Assembly (NCBI GenBank): GCA_039815415.1
Contig: JBCBZH010000188.1
Coordinates: forward strand, 1 to 8,747
Direction of reading: 5' to 3'
Length of the DNA: 8,747 nt
From: JBCBZH01 sp039815415
GTDB taxonomy: Bacteria; Bacteroidota; Rhodothermia; Rhodothermales; Rubricoccaceae
Program-made: the position numbers and the translations under genes
The notes under the pieces: model-generated
What the model was told of the DNA's origin: nothing
The model's input: only the letters and a program-made list of their open reading frames with translations
Databases searched by the model: none
Shown: in pieces, positions 1 to 5,884 of the stretch
How positions within the stretch are numbered: position 1 is the first letter of the stretch
Layout: every line of letters begins with the position of its first letter

Positions 1-1021
1 AGGAGGCCGGGTCGATGCCCAGACACACGCGGCTGAAGGTGCTGATCTCGGGCAGCTTGTGCTCCAGCACGTCCTTGCCCACGTGCGTCATGTCCAGCAC
101 CACGTGGTCGTTGCCGTTGACGCCGCGCCCCTCGCGGATCTCCTTGTAGATGCACTGCGAGACCATGTCGCGCGGCGCGAGGTCCTTGACCGTCGGCGCG
201 TAGCGCTCCATGAACCGCTCGCCATCGGAGTTGCGGAGGATACCGCCCTCGCCACGAGCGCCCTCGGTGATGAGAATGCCGAGGCGGTAGAGGCCCGTCG
301 GGTGGAACTGGATGAACTCCATGTCCTCCAGTGGAAACCCGTTCCTCAGCGCGATGGCGAACCCGTCGCCGGTGCCAGCATGTGCGTTGGAGGTGGTCTT
401 GAAGGCGCGTCCGTAGCCGCCAGTGGCGAAGCACGTGATGGTGGCGTGGAATGTATGGACCTCACCCGTGAGGATCTCATAGGCCACACAGCCGGTCACG
501 GCCTCGTCATCCTCCGTCTTGATAAGGTCCAGTACCTGGAACTCGTCATAGAACGTGACCTTGTTCTTGACGCACTGCTCGTAGAGCGTGTGCAGGATCA
601 TGTGACCCGTACGGTCGGCCGCGTAGCAGGCGCGCCGGACGGGGGCCTCGCCGAAGTTGCGGGTATGTCCGCCGAAACGGCGCTGGGCAATCTTGCCCTC
701 GCGGGTGCGACTGAACGGGACGCCGTAGTGCTCCAGCTCGATGATGGTGCGCGGCGCATCCTTGCACATCTGCTCGATGGCATCTTGGTCGCCGAGGTAG
801 TCCGAACCTTTCGTGGTGTCGAAGGCGTGCCACAGCCAGTGGTCCTCCTCCTCGTTCCCCAGCGCGGCGCCAATGCCGCCCTGAGCCGCGCCTGTGTGCG
901 AGCGAAGCGGGTGAAGCTTGGACACTACAGCCACATCGGCTCCGCCTTCTGAGGCGTAGAGCGCGGCCATCAGCCCGGCGCCACCTGCGCCAACGATGAC
1001 AATGTCGTGAGAGAACGTCAT
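1..1021 (-). CDS. sdhA: Succinate dehydrogenase flavoprotein subunit (partial, C-terminus off the left edge)
   Basis: SdhA oxidises succinate to fumarate with covalently bound FAD and passes electrons through SdhB to the membrane anchors. It works in the TCA cycle and respiratory complex II, on the cytoplasmic face. The first 340 residues are present, from ATG at 1019-1021. Visible landmarks are the dinucleotide-binding loop VIVGAGGAGL (residues 8-17), the flavinylation motif RSHTGAAQGG with H42 as the expected FAD attachment residue, the HPTGL substrate-site motif (H240), and TEGARGEGG with R256 as the likely catalytic arginine. The family is usually about 570-640 residues, so some 40% is missing beyond position 1. 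It is the third gene of sdhCDA, 81 bp after sdhD, and that spacer is filled by a long hairpin. No Shine-Dalgarno sequence precedes the start. Fumarate reductase is homologous, but the neighbouring anchor genes favour succinate dehydrogenase. Confidence 0.97.
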   Translation of the reverse strand, partial: MTFSHDIVIVGAGGAGLMAALYASEGGADVAVVSKLHPLRSHTGAAQGGIGAALGNEEEDHWLWHAFDTTKGSDYLGDQDAIEQMCKDAPRTIIELEHYGVPFSRTREGKIAQRRFGGHTRNFGEAPVRRACYAADRTGHMILHTLYEQCVKNKVTFYDEFQVLDLIKTEDDEAVTGCVAYEILTGEVHTFHATITCFATGGYGRAFKTTSNAHAGTGDGFAIALRNGFPLEDMEFIQFHPTGLYRLGILITEGARGEGGILRNSDGERFMERYAPTVKDLAPRDMVSQCIYKEIREGRGVNGNDHVVLDMTHVGKDVLEHKLPEISTFSRVCLGIDPAS

Positions 1022-1028
1022 AGGGTTG

Positions 1029-1095
1029 GGGGTTAGGGATTGGGTGTTGGGGACCGGGAGGGAGATGCTATCCCCAACCCCTAATCCCCAATCCC
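1029..1095 (-). repeat. Heptanucleotide G-rich/C-rich inverted repeat filling the sdhD-sdhA spacer
   Basis: Arms 1029-1053 and 1071-1095 pair at 21 of 25 positions around a 17-base loop. Each arm reads as degenerate 7-base units (right arm: TCCCCAA, CCCCTAA, TCCCCAA; left arm: AGGGATT-like). The plus strand at 1023-1044 and the minus strand opposite 1072-1095 each carry four runs of three or more G, so both could form G-quadruplexes. In the sdh transcript the structure begins 7 bases after the sdhD stop and ends 7 bases before the sdhA ATG, so it would cover the sdhA ribosome entry site. It resembles the short heptamer repeats known from cyanobacterial intergenic DNA, but kinship is not implied. 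Confidence 0.75.
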
Positions 1096-1102
1096 GGCCT
1101 CG

Positions 1103-1663
1103 CTAGAGGCCTGCCACGATAACGGAATACGAGCCGAGAATCAGAAGGCCCAGTGCCACAGTCCAGGACAGCGCGATGGCTCCGACCCGGAGCATGTCGT
1201 TTCGGACATAGTCCGTGATCACGTTGTTGAGCCCGTAGAAACCGTGGTGGAGGGCGAAGAGCAAGAACAGTAGGTTGAAGCCTTTCCACAGCCCGGCATA
1301 GACCGGGTCGCCAAGGCGAAGCATGAGCACCTGGTAGGGTGTTGGTCCCACATTCTCTGCGGCCTGGGTGTCCTCCTCGAGCTGGCGAGCCGGAACCACC
1401 CGAGTGTCATCCACAGACGGGGTGCTGGTCCGGGCTTCGAAGGCCTCGACGGCCTCGGCAGCCTCATCGGTGTATTGCGGGAGGACACCAGCCTCGGCCT
1501 CGTCTGCCGTCACCACCGAGTGCGAGATGGATGCGGTGGTGCGGTCGTAGTGCTGGACCCAGAAGTGGGTGATCAGAAGGAAAACGAGGAAGGTCCCCGT
1601 GATCCGGTGGACGAACCACTGAAACGCGCTGCTTCGAGCGGTGGCTCCGTACTTGCGTGCCAT
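1103..1663 (-). CDS. sdhD: Succinate dehydrogenase membrane anchor subunit SdhD with an acidic loop insertion
   Basis: This is the second membrane anchor of complex II, 186 residues, which holds heme b and the quinone site together with SdhC. Three hydrophobic segments are visible: about 15-37 (starting at WFVHRITGTF), 121-149 (with FALHHGFYGLNNVITDY) and 160-185. Candidate heme-ligand or quinone-site histidines are H19, H33, H38, H139 and H140. Between the first and second helices lie about 70 residues (39-108) rich in Ala, Glu, Asp and Thr. I would expect only some 10-25 residues there, so about 50 look inserted. The start is ATG at 1661-1663, the only one that keeps the conserved HRxTG helix near the N-terminus. 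No Shine-Dalgarno sequence is seen. It lies 53 bp downstream of sdhC, almost certainly in the same transcript. The subunit call rests on the HR-T-G motif, topology and gene order. Confidence 0.87.
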   Translation of the reverse strand: MARKYGATARSSAFQWFVHRITGTFLVFLLITHFWVQHYDRTTASISHSVVTADEAEAGVLPQYTDEAAEAVEAFEARTSTPSVDDTRVVPARQLEEDTQAAENVGPTPYQVLMLRLGDPVYAGLWKGFNLLFLLFALHHGFYGLNNVITDYVRNDMLRVGAIALSWTVALGLLILGSYSVIVAGL

Positions 1664-1690
1664 GAGGGCGAGGGGCTCTGGGTGCGTCGG

Positions 1691-1708
1691 GCTGGCGTCG
1701 TCGCCAGC
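1691..1708 (-). repeat. Perfect hairpin in the sdhC-sdhD spacer
   Basis: GCTGGCG (1691-1697) and CGCCAGC (1702-1708) form a perfect 7-bp stem with a 4-base loop. It lies 9-26 bases after the sdhC stop in the transcript and has no U-tract, so it is not an obvious terminator. It may be an mRNA-stability or partial-attenuation element. The right arm is part of a recurring 11-mer (1701-1711). Confidence 0.6.
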
Positions 1709-1716
1709 TCGAGGGG

Positions 1717-2127
1717 CTAGCTGCTGAAGTGGTCGACGAGGGCGGCGATGGACGGGTAGCCGCCCACCGCAATCAGAAGGGCGGCTACGGCGCCGAGCGT
1801 CCAGAAGAGCTTCTGCTGGTTCGGGCTCCAGCCCATGAAGTCAATGAGCACGATGCGGACGCCGTTGAGCGCGTGGTACACCACCGCGATCAGAAGCCCA
1901 AACTCGGCGACTTTGAAGATCGGAGCGTGATAGCTGGCGATGAGTGCGTTGTAGGCGTCAGGGTCGGTGATCGCCTTGAGGCCCCACACGTGGATGACCA
2001 AATAGGCCACGAGACCCACTCCAGTGAGGCGGTGAAGCATCCAGGCCCACATCCCGACGCGCTTCTTGTAGCGCAGGACTTCCTGGGTAGAGGAGACAGG
2101 AACGACAGGGTCGGCGGAGATCGCCAT
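1717..2127 (-). CDS. sdhC: Succinate dehydrogenase cytochrome b subunit SdhC
   Basis: This is the first membrane anchor of complex II, 136 residues, of the Sdh_cyt family. It has three predicted transmembrane helices: about 27-50, 68-97 and 106-131. The helix I motif MWAWMLHRLTG (H32, R33) and the helix II motif HALNGVRIVLID (H85, R91, D96) match the family signatures. H85 is the expected axial heme ligand. The Ser three residues before the HR pair in the E. coli protein, which lines the ubiquinone site there, is Trp here (W29). This fits the MWAW-LHR-TG variant seen in menaquinone-using lineages, from general family knowledge. I prefer ATG at 2125-2127 over the more upstream ATG at 2175 because the extra 16 residues are Cys/Pro-rich, unlike the family, and would run over the palindromic promoter region. 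It leads the sdhCDA operon. Confidence 0.9.
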   Translation of the reverse strand: MAISADPVVPVSSTQEVLRYKKRVGMWAWMLHRLTGVGLVAYLVIHVWGLKAITDPDAYNALIASYHAPIFKVAEFGLLIAVVYHALNGVRIVLIDFMGWSPNQQKLFWTLGAVAALLIAVGGYPSIAALVDHFSS

Positions 2128-2176
2128 GGTGGCTTGCTGCGGTGGAGAACAGGCTAACGCGAGAGCAAACCACATA

Positions 2177-2212
2177 TTTCAGAGATTTCTGAAAGTTTCG
2201 ATAGCTTGCTAT
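2177..2212. promoter_or_regulatory. Cluster of three palindromes, candidate operator of the sdh operon
   Basis: TTTCAGA-GATT-TCTGAAA (2177-2194) is a perfect inverted repeat with 7-bp arms. It overlaps GAAAGTTTC (2191-2199) and is followed by ATAGC-TT-GCTAT (2201-2212). The cluster lies 50-85 bp upstream of the sdhC ATG, where promoter and operator elements would be expected. The cognate regulator is unknown. Confidence 0.45.
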
Positions 2213-2333
2213 GCAGACGCCCCAAAGGTACGCCATCGGCCTCGCTGGTGCCGCGATCCGTGCAGGACACGACATGTGGTGGATCCCCCTACGCTCGCCC
2301 ACTTCCTCCCTAGAACAGCTGCCCCCACGGCAC

Positions 2334-2339
2334 TATTCT
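2334..2339 (+). promoter_or_regulatory. Possible -10 element directly before the methyltransferase start
   Basis: TATTCT matches the -10 consensus at four of six positions and ends 5 bases before the ATG at 2345. If used, transcription would start at or next to the ATG, giving a leaderless mRNA. The -35 region (2311-2316, TAGAAC) is a poor match, so this is weak. Confidence 0.2.
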
Positions 2340-2344
2340 CCGAC

Positions 2345-3010
2345 ATGGAGTCCCTCGCCGACGTACTCGCCGCCATCGAGGCGATCCCGGAGCAGGTGTG
2401 TGCACCGCCCCAGCCCCGATTCCTCCATGACCTGTGTGCTCGCACGCCCGGAGATGGCGAGGTCGTCGAGATCGGCACGATGTCCGGTAAGTCCACCATC
2501 GCGCTGGCGTTCGCACAGAAAACCCGGTCGGGAAGGCCCATCCACACCATCGATATCGTGGAACACCCGGACCTTGCGGCGAACCTGAACCGAACAGGCG
2601 TGGCCGACTGGGTGGTACGGCATGTGGCCCGCTCCTCCACCGTGGTTAAGTCGTGGACCGCGCCTATCGAGCTGCTGTGGATCGACGCAGATCATACCTA
2701 CCGGGGCCTGCTCACAGACCTCCGCCGGTGGACGCCTCATGTGGTGCCCGGCGGCATCGTCGCCATCCACGACTACCCTGGGTTCGAGCACACGGACCAA
2801 AAGGCCCTCGCGGTGCGGCGGTTTCTGCTCTCGCGGCCGGACCGGTGGCGCGTGATCTCCGACCGCGACGCCGGGAGCATCTTCGCCGTCGAACGCCAGC
2901 TCGAGGCAAAGCCGCCGCCGACGCTTCACAGAGCAATGGCGTGGCTGAAGTGGAAAGCTCACAGCGGTCGGTTCCTCGTGTCGGAGATGTTTGACCTGCG
3001 ACGCAGCTAG
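2345..3010 (+). CDS. Class I SAM-dependent methyltransferase, Methyltransf_24-like
   Basis: This 221-residue cytoplasmic protein has the Rossmann-type methyltransferase pattern. Motif I is VVEIGTMSGKSTIALA (residues 40-55, acidic E42 then GTMSGKS). An acidic strand end lies at HTIDIVEHPD (67-76). LLWIDADHTYRGLLTDL (110-126) and the VPGGIVAIHDY strand-turn (134-144) are typical of the Methyltransf_24 group. The substrate cannot be told. Relatives act on small molecules, sugars or glycan precursors. The frame stays open upstream to an ATG at 2126, but those 73 extra residues are Arg/Cys-rich, overlap the sdhC start and its palindromes, and match nothing expected. ATG at 2345 begins a normal amphipathic helix and is preferred. 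The last 35 residues are basic and may be lineage-specific. It is transcribed alone, divergently from sdhCDA, and no functional partner is evident. Confidence 0.8.
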   Translation: MESLADVLAAIEAIPEQVCAPPQPRFLHDLCARTPGDGEVVEIGTMSGKSTIALAFAQKTRSGRPIHTIDIVEHPDLAANLNRTGVADWVVRHVARSSTVVKSWTAPIELLWIDADHTYRGLLTDLRRWTPHVVPGGIVAIHDYPGFEHTDQKALAVRRFLLSRPDRWRVISDRDAGSIFAVERQLEAKPPPTLHRAMAWLKWKAHSGRFLVSEMFDLRRS

Positions 3011-3271
3011 AGCTTGTCGCGAACCTGCATGACTCGAATCAGCCAGAAACGGCACGTTCAGACGCAGACATGCCCTCGTTGCTATCCTCTTGGGCCGCGC
3101 TCGAACGAACCGAGTCCATGACATGCCCTAGAGACGGAGGTCGCACATGCGGTGGCGTTGGCGCGTAAGCGCTGCGGCCGCGCCCCAGCATTCTACGCTT
3201 CCGGTTGAAGCACGGTGCACGTGGTGGAGCCCATGCGGTGTACACTGCGGGTGCACACATGGTACATCGAG
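3011..3271. other. Spacer between methyltransferase and barrel-protein genes
   Basis: No credible gene lies in this 261-bp stretch. It holds a weak hairpin, GGCGCG (3160-3165) with CGCGCC (3179-3184), around a loop that includes part of a GCGGCCGC palindrome (3174-3181). Closer to the next gene lie three GTG-CAC palindromes. Small frames here lack start-site support and code for Cys/Trp/Arg-rich sequence. Confidence 0.5.
3215..3256. promoter_or_regulatory. Three GTG-CAC palindromes upstream of the barrel-protein gene
   Basis: GTGCAC (3215-3220), GTGTACAC (3238-3245) and GTGCAC (3251-3256) have centres 24 and 12 bp apart. They end 15 bp before the chosen ATG at 3272. The arrangement could be a multi-site operator, but the sites are short and could be chance. 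Confidence 0.25.
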
Positions 3272-4009
3272 ATGCGCCCTCTGGTCGTCGGCCTCGTCCT
3301 TCTCGTCCCATTGGCAGCGTCGGTTCACGCACAAAGGCTCGCGCCCGATGCTCCACTACGGTCCATGGTGAAACCCGTGATGTTGCTGCCAAAGCAGGCG
3401 GACCCGCCGTTCGTTCCGCCCGAATCTGGATTACTGTTGCGCATCCTGACCCCGATGCAGCTGCTCAACCACGACGATGTCGTTGTCTCGGGCAGCGGGT
3501 CGGCAGAGGTGATGCCGGCGGTTCATCCAGGCGTCGGCTTCGGCGTGACCGCGGGCATGCGAGACAAGAGTATGGGCGAGGTCGATGTGTCGTACCAGCG
3601 CACGTACCATCGTGCCTCAGGCGTGGATGCGTTCCCGTCCTCTTTTCGCGCCATCGATCTGCAGTGGCGTGTTCATGGTCGTCCCGAAGAGCGACTCCAG
3701 CCCTACGTGATGGCGGCGGGCGGCATCCAGGAGATGAGGGTGACCGACGGGTCGGTAAGCGCCACGTCCATAGAAGACGCGCGGTGGGGCGGGCCGAACT
3801 GGCAACTGGGAGGCGGCGCGACCTACTTCGTATCCCCGCGCCTGTCAGTGTTTGTTGAGGGAGCGTATCGATCCGCCCATTACCGGCGCGTGGAGGGCAT
3901 CGCCGACGGACAGCTGCAGGAGTGGGTTCGCTCGCGCGGCATCCGGGTGGCGTCGGGGGTAGCCTTTCGCTTTGACCCGTCGGCACGCACCGTTCCAGAG
4001 TCTGAGTAG
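3272..4009 (+). CDS. Exported protein, probable small outer-membrane beta-barrel
   Basis: This is a 245-residue precursor. Residues 1-20 form a typical Sec signal peptide: MRP, a hydrophobic core LVVGLVLLVPLAA, then SVHA with likely cleavage after A20. The mature part shows alternating-residue strands: about 86-97 (GVGFGVTAGMRD), 101-112, 125-135, 142-153 (LQPYVMAAGGIQ), 175-187 (NWQLGGGATYFV), 190-202 (RLSVFVEGAYRSAH) and 222-234 (RGIRVASGVAFRF). This spacing fits an OmpA-like or OMP_b-brl barrel of about eight strands, with an acidic tail after the last strand. The frame extends upstream to ATG 3215, but that would put 19 residues before the signal peptide, so ATG 3272 is preferred. Residues 21-85 are Pro-rich and unassigned, perhaps a plug or periplasmic segment. 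The specific function is unknown, and no operon partner is seen. Confidence 0.75.
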   Translation: MRPLVVGLVLLVPLAASVHAQRLAPDAPLRSMVKPVMLLPKQADPPFVPPESGLLLRILTPMQLLNHDDVVVSGSGSAEVMPAVHPGVGFGVTAGMRDKSMGEVDVSYQRTYHRASGVDAFPSSFRAIDLQWRVHGRPEERLQPYVMAAGGIQEMRVTDGSVSATSIEDARWGGPNWQLGGGATYFVSPRLSVFVEGAYRSAHYRRVEGIADGQLQEWVRSRGIRVASGVAFRFDPSARTVPESE

Positions 4010-4140
4010 AGGCGAACGGCCCCCCGCTGATCCCGCCCCAAACGCAAGCCGCCAGCCCGGCGACCGCTGCGTCGAGCTGGCGAACAAGAGAGGCACGCCA
4101 GCCCGACGTGCCCCCGGTCAGTTCCGTGTGTACTGTTCAG
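4010..4140. other. Convergent spacer with two mutually exclusive hairpins
   Basis: CGCCAGCCCG occurs at 4050-4059 and again at 4096-4105. Between them GCTGGCG (4076-4082) can pair perfectly over 7 bp with CGCCAGC of either copy (4050-4056 or 4096-4102). The position between two converging gene ends suggests a bidirectional transcription-end structure, but no T-tract follows on either strand, so a classical intrinsic terminator is not shown. Confidence 0.4.
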
Positions 4141-5304
4141 CTATCCGCGCTCGGCGATGGGCTGAACCGTCTTGCCCTTGGGCCCGACGTACTCGGCGCG
4201 GGGGCGGATGAGGCGGTTGGCCTCCCACTGCTCCAGCAGGTGCGCCGTCCAGCCGGTCATGCGGCTCATGGCGAAGATCGGCGTGTAGAGGTCCGTCTCG
4301 ATGCCCAGCAGGTAGTAGACGCTGGCCGAGTAGAAGTCCACGTTGGCGTCGAGCCCCTTGCGCTCCTTGACGGTCGAGCGGATGGTGTCCGACATCTCGA
4401 GCCACTTGCGCTCGCCCTTCTCCTCAGACAGGCCTTCGAGCATGCCACGGAGGATGGTCGCGCGGGGATCGAGCGTCTTGTAGACGCGGTGGCCGATGCC
4501 CATGATTTTCTCCTTGTTCTCCAGCTTGCGGTCGACGAACTCCTGCGCCGTCTCGCCGCTTTCGTCCAGCGAGATCAGCGTCCGCATCACCTCGATGTTG
4601 GCGCCTCCGTGGAGAGGACCCTTGAGCGCTCCCATCGCTCCCGTCACTGCGGAGTACATGTCGGAGAGCGTCGCGCCGATGACGCGGCAGGCAAACGTGG
4701 ATGCGTTCAGGCCATGCTCGGCATGGAGCACGAGTGCGGCGTCCATGATCTCCTCAGCCGCCGGTCCAGGCTCTTCACCATTGAGCATGTACAGGAAGTC
4801 GAACGCCGTGGAGCCCTCGCCCTTCGGGGCGATCACTTCTTTGCCCTTCCGGATGCGGTCGAAGGCAGCCACCAGGGTCGGCAGCTTGGCCGTGAGGCGG
4901 ATCGCCTTCCGGTAGTTGGCCTCGGGGCTCATGTCTTCGGCCTCGGGGTCGTAGGCCGCGAGCATGGAGAGCGCTGTCCGCATGGCTGCCATCGGGACCA
5001 CGTCCTTCGGCGTGTGATGCCGGAGGTGATCGATCAGGTCCGGGTGGACGGCGCGTGCGGCCCGCATCTGCGCGTTGAGGTCGTCGAGTTGGGCCTGGAT
5101 CGGCATCTCGCCCTTCCACAGGAGGTAGGCCACCTCCTCGAAGTCTGCACTCTTGGCGAGGTCGCGGATGTCGTACCCGCGGTAGATCAGTTCGCCGGCC
5201 TGGCCGTCAATGAACGACAGCTGGGTATCGAGAGCGGTAACGCCTTCGAGGCCACGGGACTTGGTGGGAGCAGCGCCGTTGGCGGCAGCGGAGGGTGCAG
5301 ACAT
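4141..5304 (-). CDS. gltA: Citrate synthase, short (type I) form
   Basis: Citrate synthase condenses acetyl-CoA with oxaloacetate to give citrate, the entry step of the TCA cycle, in the cytoplasm. The protein is 387 residues, the length of the short dimeric citrate synthases, and lacks the N-terminal domain of the hexameric enterobacterial type. The catalytic triad is visible: H232 in GPLHGGAN, H272 in MGIGHRVYK and D323 in NVDFYS. The N-terminal RGYDIRDLA (42-50) and the LHAEHGLNAST segment (193-203) are also characteristic. The first 20 residues are an Ala/Pro-rich tail. The start is ATG at 5302-5304. The preceding 15 bases are pyrimidine-rich and no Shine-Dalgarno sequence is seen. A 2-methylcitrate synthase cannot be fully excluded because the families overlap, but no other prp-like gene is nearby. 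Confidence 0.96.
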   Translation of the reverse strand: MSAPSAAANGAAPTKSRGLEGVTALDTQLSFIDGQAGELIYRGYDIRDLAKSADFEEVAYLLWKGEMPIQAQLDDLNAQMRAARAVHPDLIDHLRHHTPKDVVPMAAMRTALSMLAAYDPEAEDMSPEANYRKAIRLTAKLPTLVAAFDRIRKGKEVIAPKGEGSTAFDFLYMLNGEEPGPAAEEIMDAALVLHAEHGLNASTFACRVIGATLSDMYSAVTGAMGALKGPLHGGANIEVMRTLISLDESGETAQEFVDRKLENKEKIMGIGHRVYKTLDPRATILRGMLEGLSEEKGERKWLEMSDTIRSTVKERKGLDANVDFYSASVYYLLGIETDLYTPIFAMSRMTGWTAHLLEQWEANRLIRPRAEYVGPKGKTVQPIAERG

Positions 5305-5446
5305 CGGTAGGGGAAGGATCGAATCCGGAACGTCGGAAGGTAGAGAGTGCTACCCGTGGACATGGCCTGGGTTCTTGGAGGATGCGCCGTTTTTGCCCTC
5401 CGGACGACCGAGTTTTCAAAGGATTCAGAAAGAAGGGCGCTGCACA

Positions 5447-5477
5447 GACCGCCGCGCAGACGGCTCTGCGCACGGTC
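5447..5477 (+). repeat. Extended hairpin in the gltA-RNase spacer
   Basis: GACCG (5447-5451) pairs with CGGTC (5473-5477). After a small internal loop, GCGCAG (5454-5459) pairs with CTGCGC (5466-5471) around a 6-base loop, for 11 base pairs in all. Confidence 0.5.
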
Positions 5478-5497
5478 GGCGAGCTGGCGAGGTGGAT

Positions 5498-5512
5498 TTG
5501 GCGGAACGCCAA
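5498..5512. repeat. Operator-like palindrome TTGGCG-GAA-CGCCAA
   Basis: A perfect 6-bp inverted repeat with a 3-base centre, 8 bases after a copy of the recurring 11-mer (5480-5490). The size suits a dimeric helix-turn-helix regulator, but no regulator is known from the window. Confidence 0.4.
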
Positions 5513-5560
5513 CCGGGCCGGGGGCGCTCAGGCGTACCTTTTGCGTGAGGCTATTGAGCC

Positions 5561-5578
5561 GCTCCGGCTGTCCGGAGC
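5561..5578 (+). repeat. GC-rich hairpin followed by a T-rich stretch
   Basis: GCTCCGG (5561-5567) and CCGGAGC (5572-5578) form a perfect 7-bp stem with a 4-base loop. Six bases later comes TTTTGCTTT (5585-5593). This is terminator-like on the plus strand but too interrupted and distant to be called a terminator. Confidence 0.45.
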
Positions 5579-5625
5579 CAGCCGTTTTGCTTTGCGCTTC
5601 CCTGCGCCGCGCCTGCCAGACCTCT

Positions 5626-5647
5626 GCGTCGGGGCCGCGCCCGACGC
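5626..5647 (+). repeat. Strong hairpin with 8-bp perfect stem
   Basis: GCGTCGGG (5626-5633) pairs perfectly with CCCGACGC (5640-5647) around GCCGCG. It is the longest perfect stem in the spacer. A T-rich patch follows about 22 bases later. Confidence 0.5.
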
Positions 5648-5841
5648 CCCGCGTCGCCATGCATCCCGTTTTGTCTTTTCTCTGTGCGTTCGCCCGCTGG
5701 GTCGCTGCTCCGACTGTCTGGTCAGGAGCCGAGCTGGCGATGCCGAACGCGCACGTCGCCGCACCGCCCCCGCCTCTCAGGCCCTCCACGACACTGGATG
5801 GGCCGAGACGCCGTCTGCCGCGCTCCCTGGGAGCCGTCGGA

Positions 5842-5866
5842 ACCTGCCTGGCAGGTGTGAGGAGGT
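5842..5866 (+). promoter_or_regulatory. Palindrome and distant Shine-Dalgarno before the RNase start
   Basis: ACCTGCC-T-GGCAGGT (5842-5856) is a perfect palindrome. It is followed by GGAGG (5861-5865), a strong Shine-Dalgarno core. The chosen TTG start at 5885 is about 19 bases further on, too far for normal use. The gap is a pyrimidine tract (5868-5884). GAGG at 5859-5862 can pair with CCTC at 5868-5871, which would mask part of the GGAGG. Confidence 0.45.
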
Positions 5867-5884
5867 GCCTCTCCCCCCTCTCTC

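Larger units (their letters stand above)
2128..2344. promoter_or_regulatory. Divergent regulatory region between sdhC and the methyltransferase gene
   Basis: This is a 217-bp spacer between divergent starts and must hold the promoter of the sdh operon. It includes an AT-richer patch at 2171-2212 containing three adjacent palindromes. No clear Bacteroidota-type promoter (TTTG with TAnnTTTG) is seen on either strand. The rest of the spacer has nothing else I can recognise. Confidence 0.5.
5305..5884. promoter_or_regulatory. Structured 580-bp divergent intergenic region between gltA and the RNase gene
   Basis: No convincing gene is found here. Open frames on both strands are shadows with Arg/Pro-rich translations. 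The region must hold the promoters of both flanking genes, but I cannot place them with confidence. It contains five inverted repeats with perfect arms (5454-5471, 5498-5512, 5561-5578, 5626-5647, 5842-5856), two copies of CGAGCTGGCGA exactly 250 bp apart, and a T-rich patch at 5669-5684. A long structured leader for the RNase mRNA, or a small RNA gene, would fit. In E. coli the rne mRNA has a long leader used for autoregulation. The parallel is an inference. Confidence 0.5.

Noticed and set aside
59..952. Plus-strand open frame opposite sdhA
   Set aside because: Shadow of the sdhA reading frame. The sense strand encodes a fully conserved flavoprotein.
2333..3124. Minus-strand open frame opposite the methyltransferase
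   Set aside because: Shadow frame. The plus strand carries clear methyltransferase motifs.
4108..5310. Plus-strand open frame of 400 codons opposite citrate synthase
   Set aside because: Antisense shadow spanning nearly the whole of gltA. No recognisable protein features.
5585..5593. Intrinsic terminator after the hairpin at 5561-5578
   Set aside because: The T-run is interrupted and starts 6 bases after the stem. It lies between divergent genes, where no plus-strand transcript is known to end.
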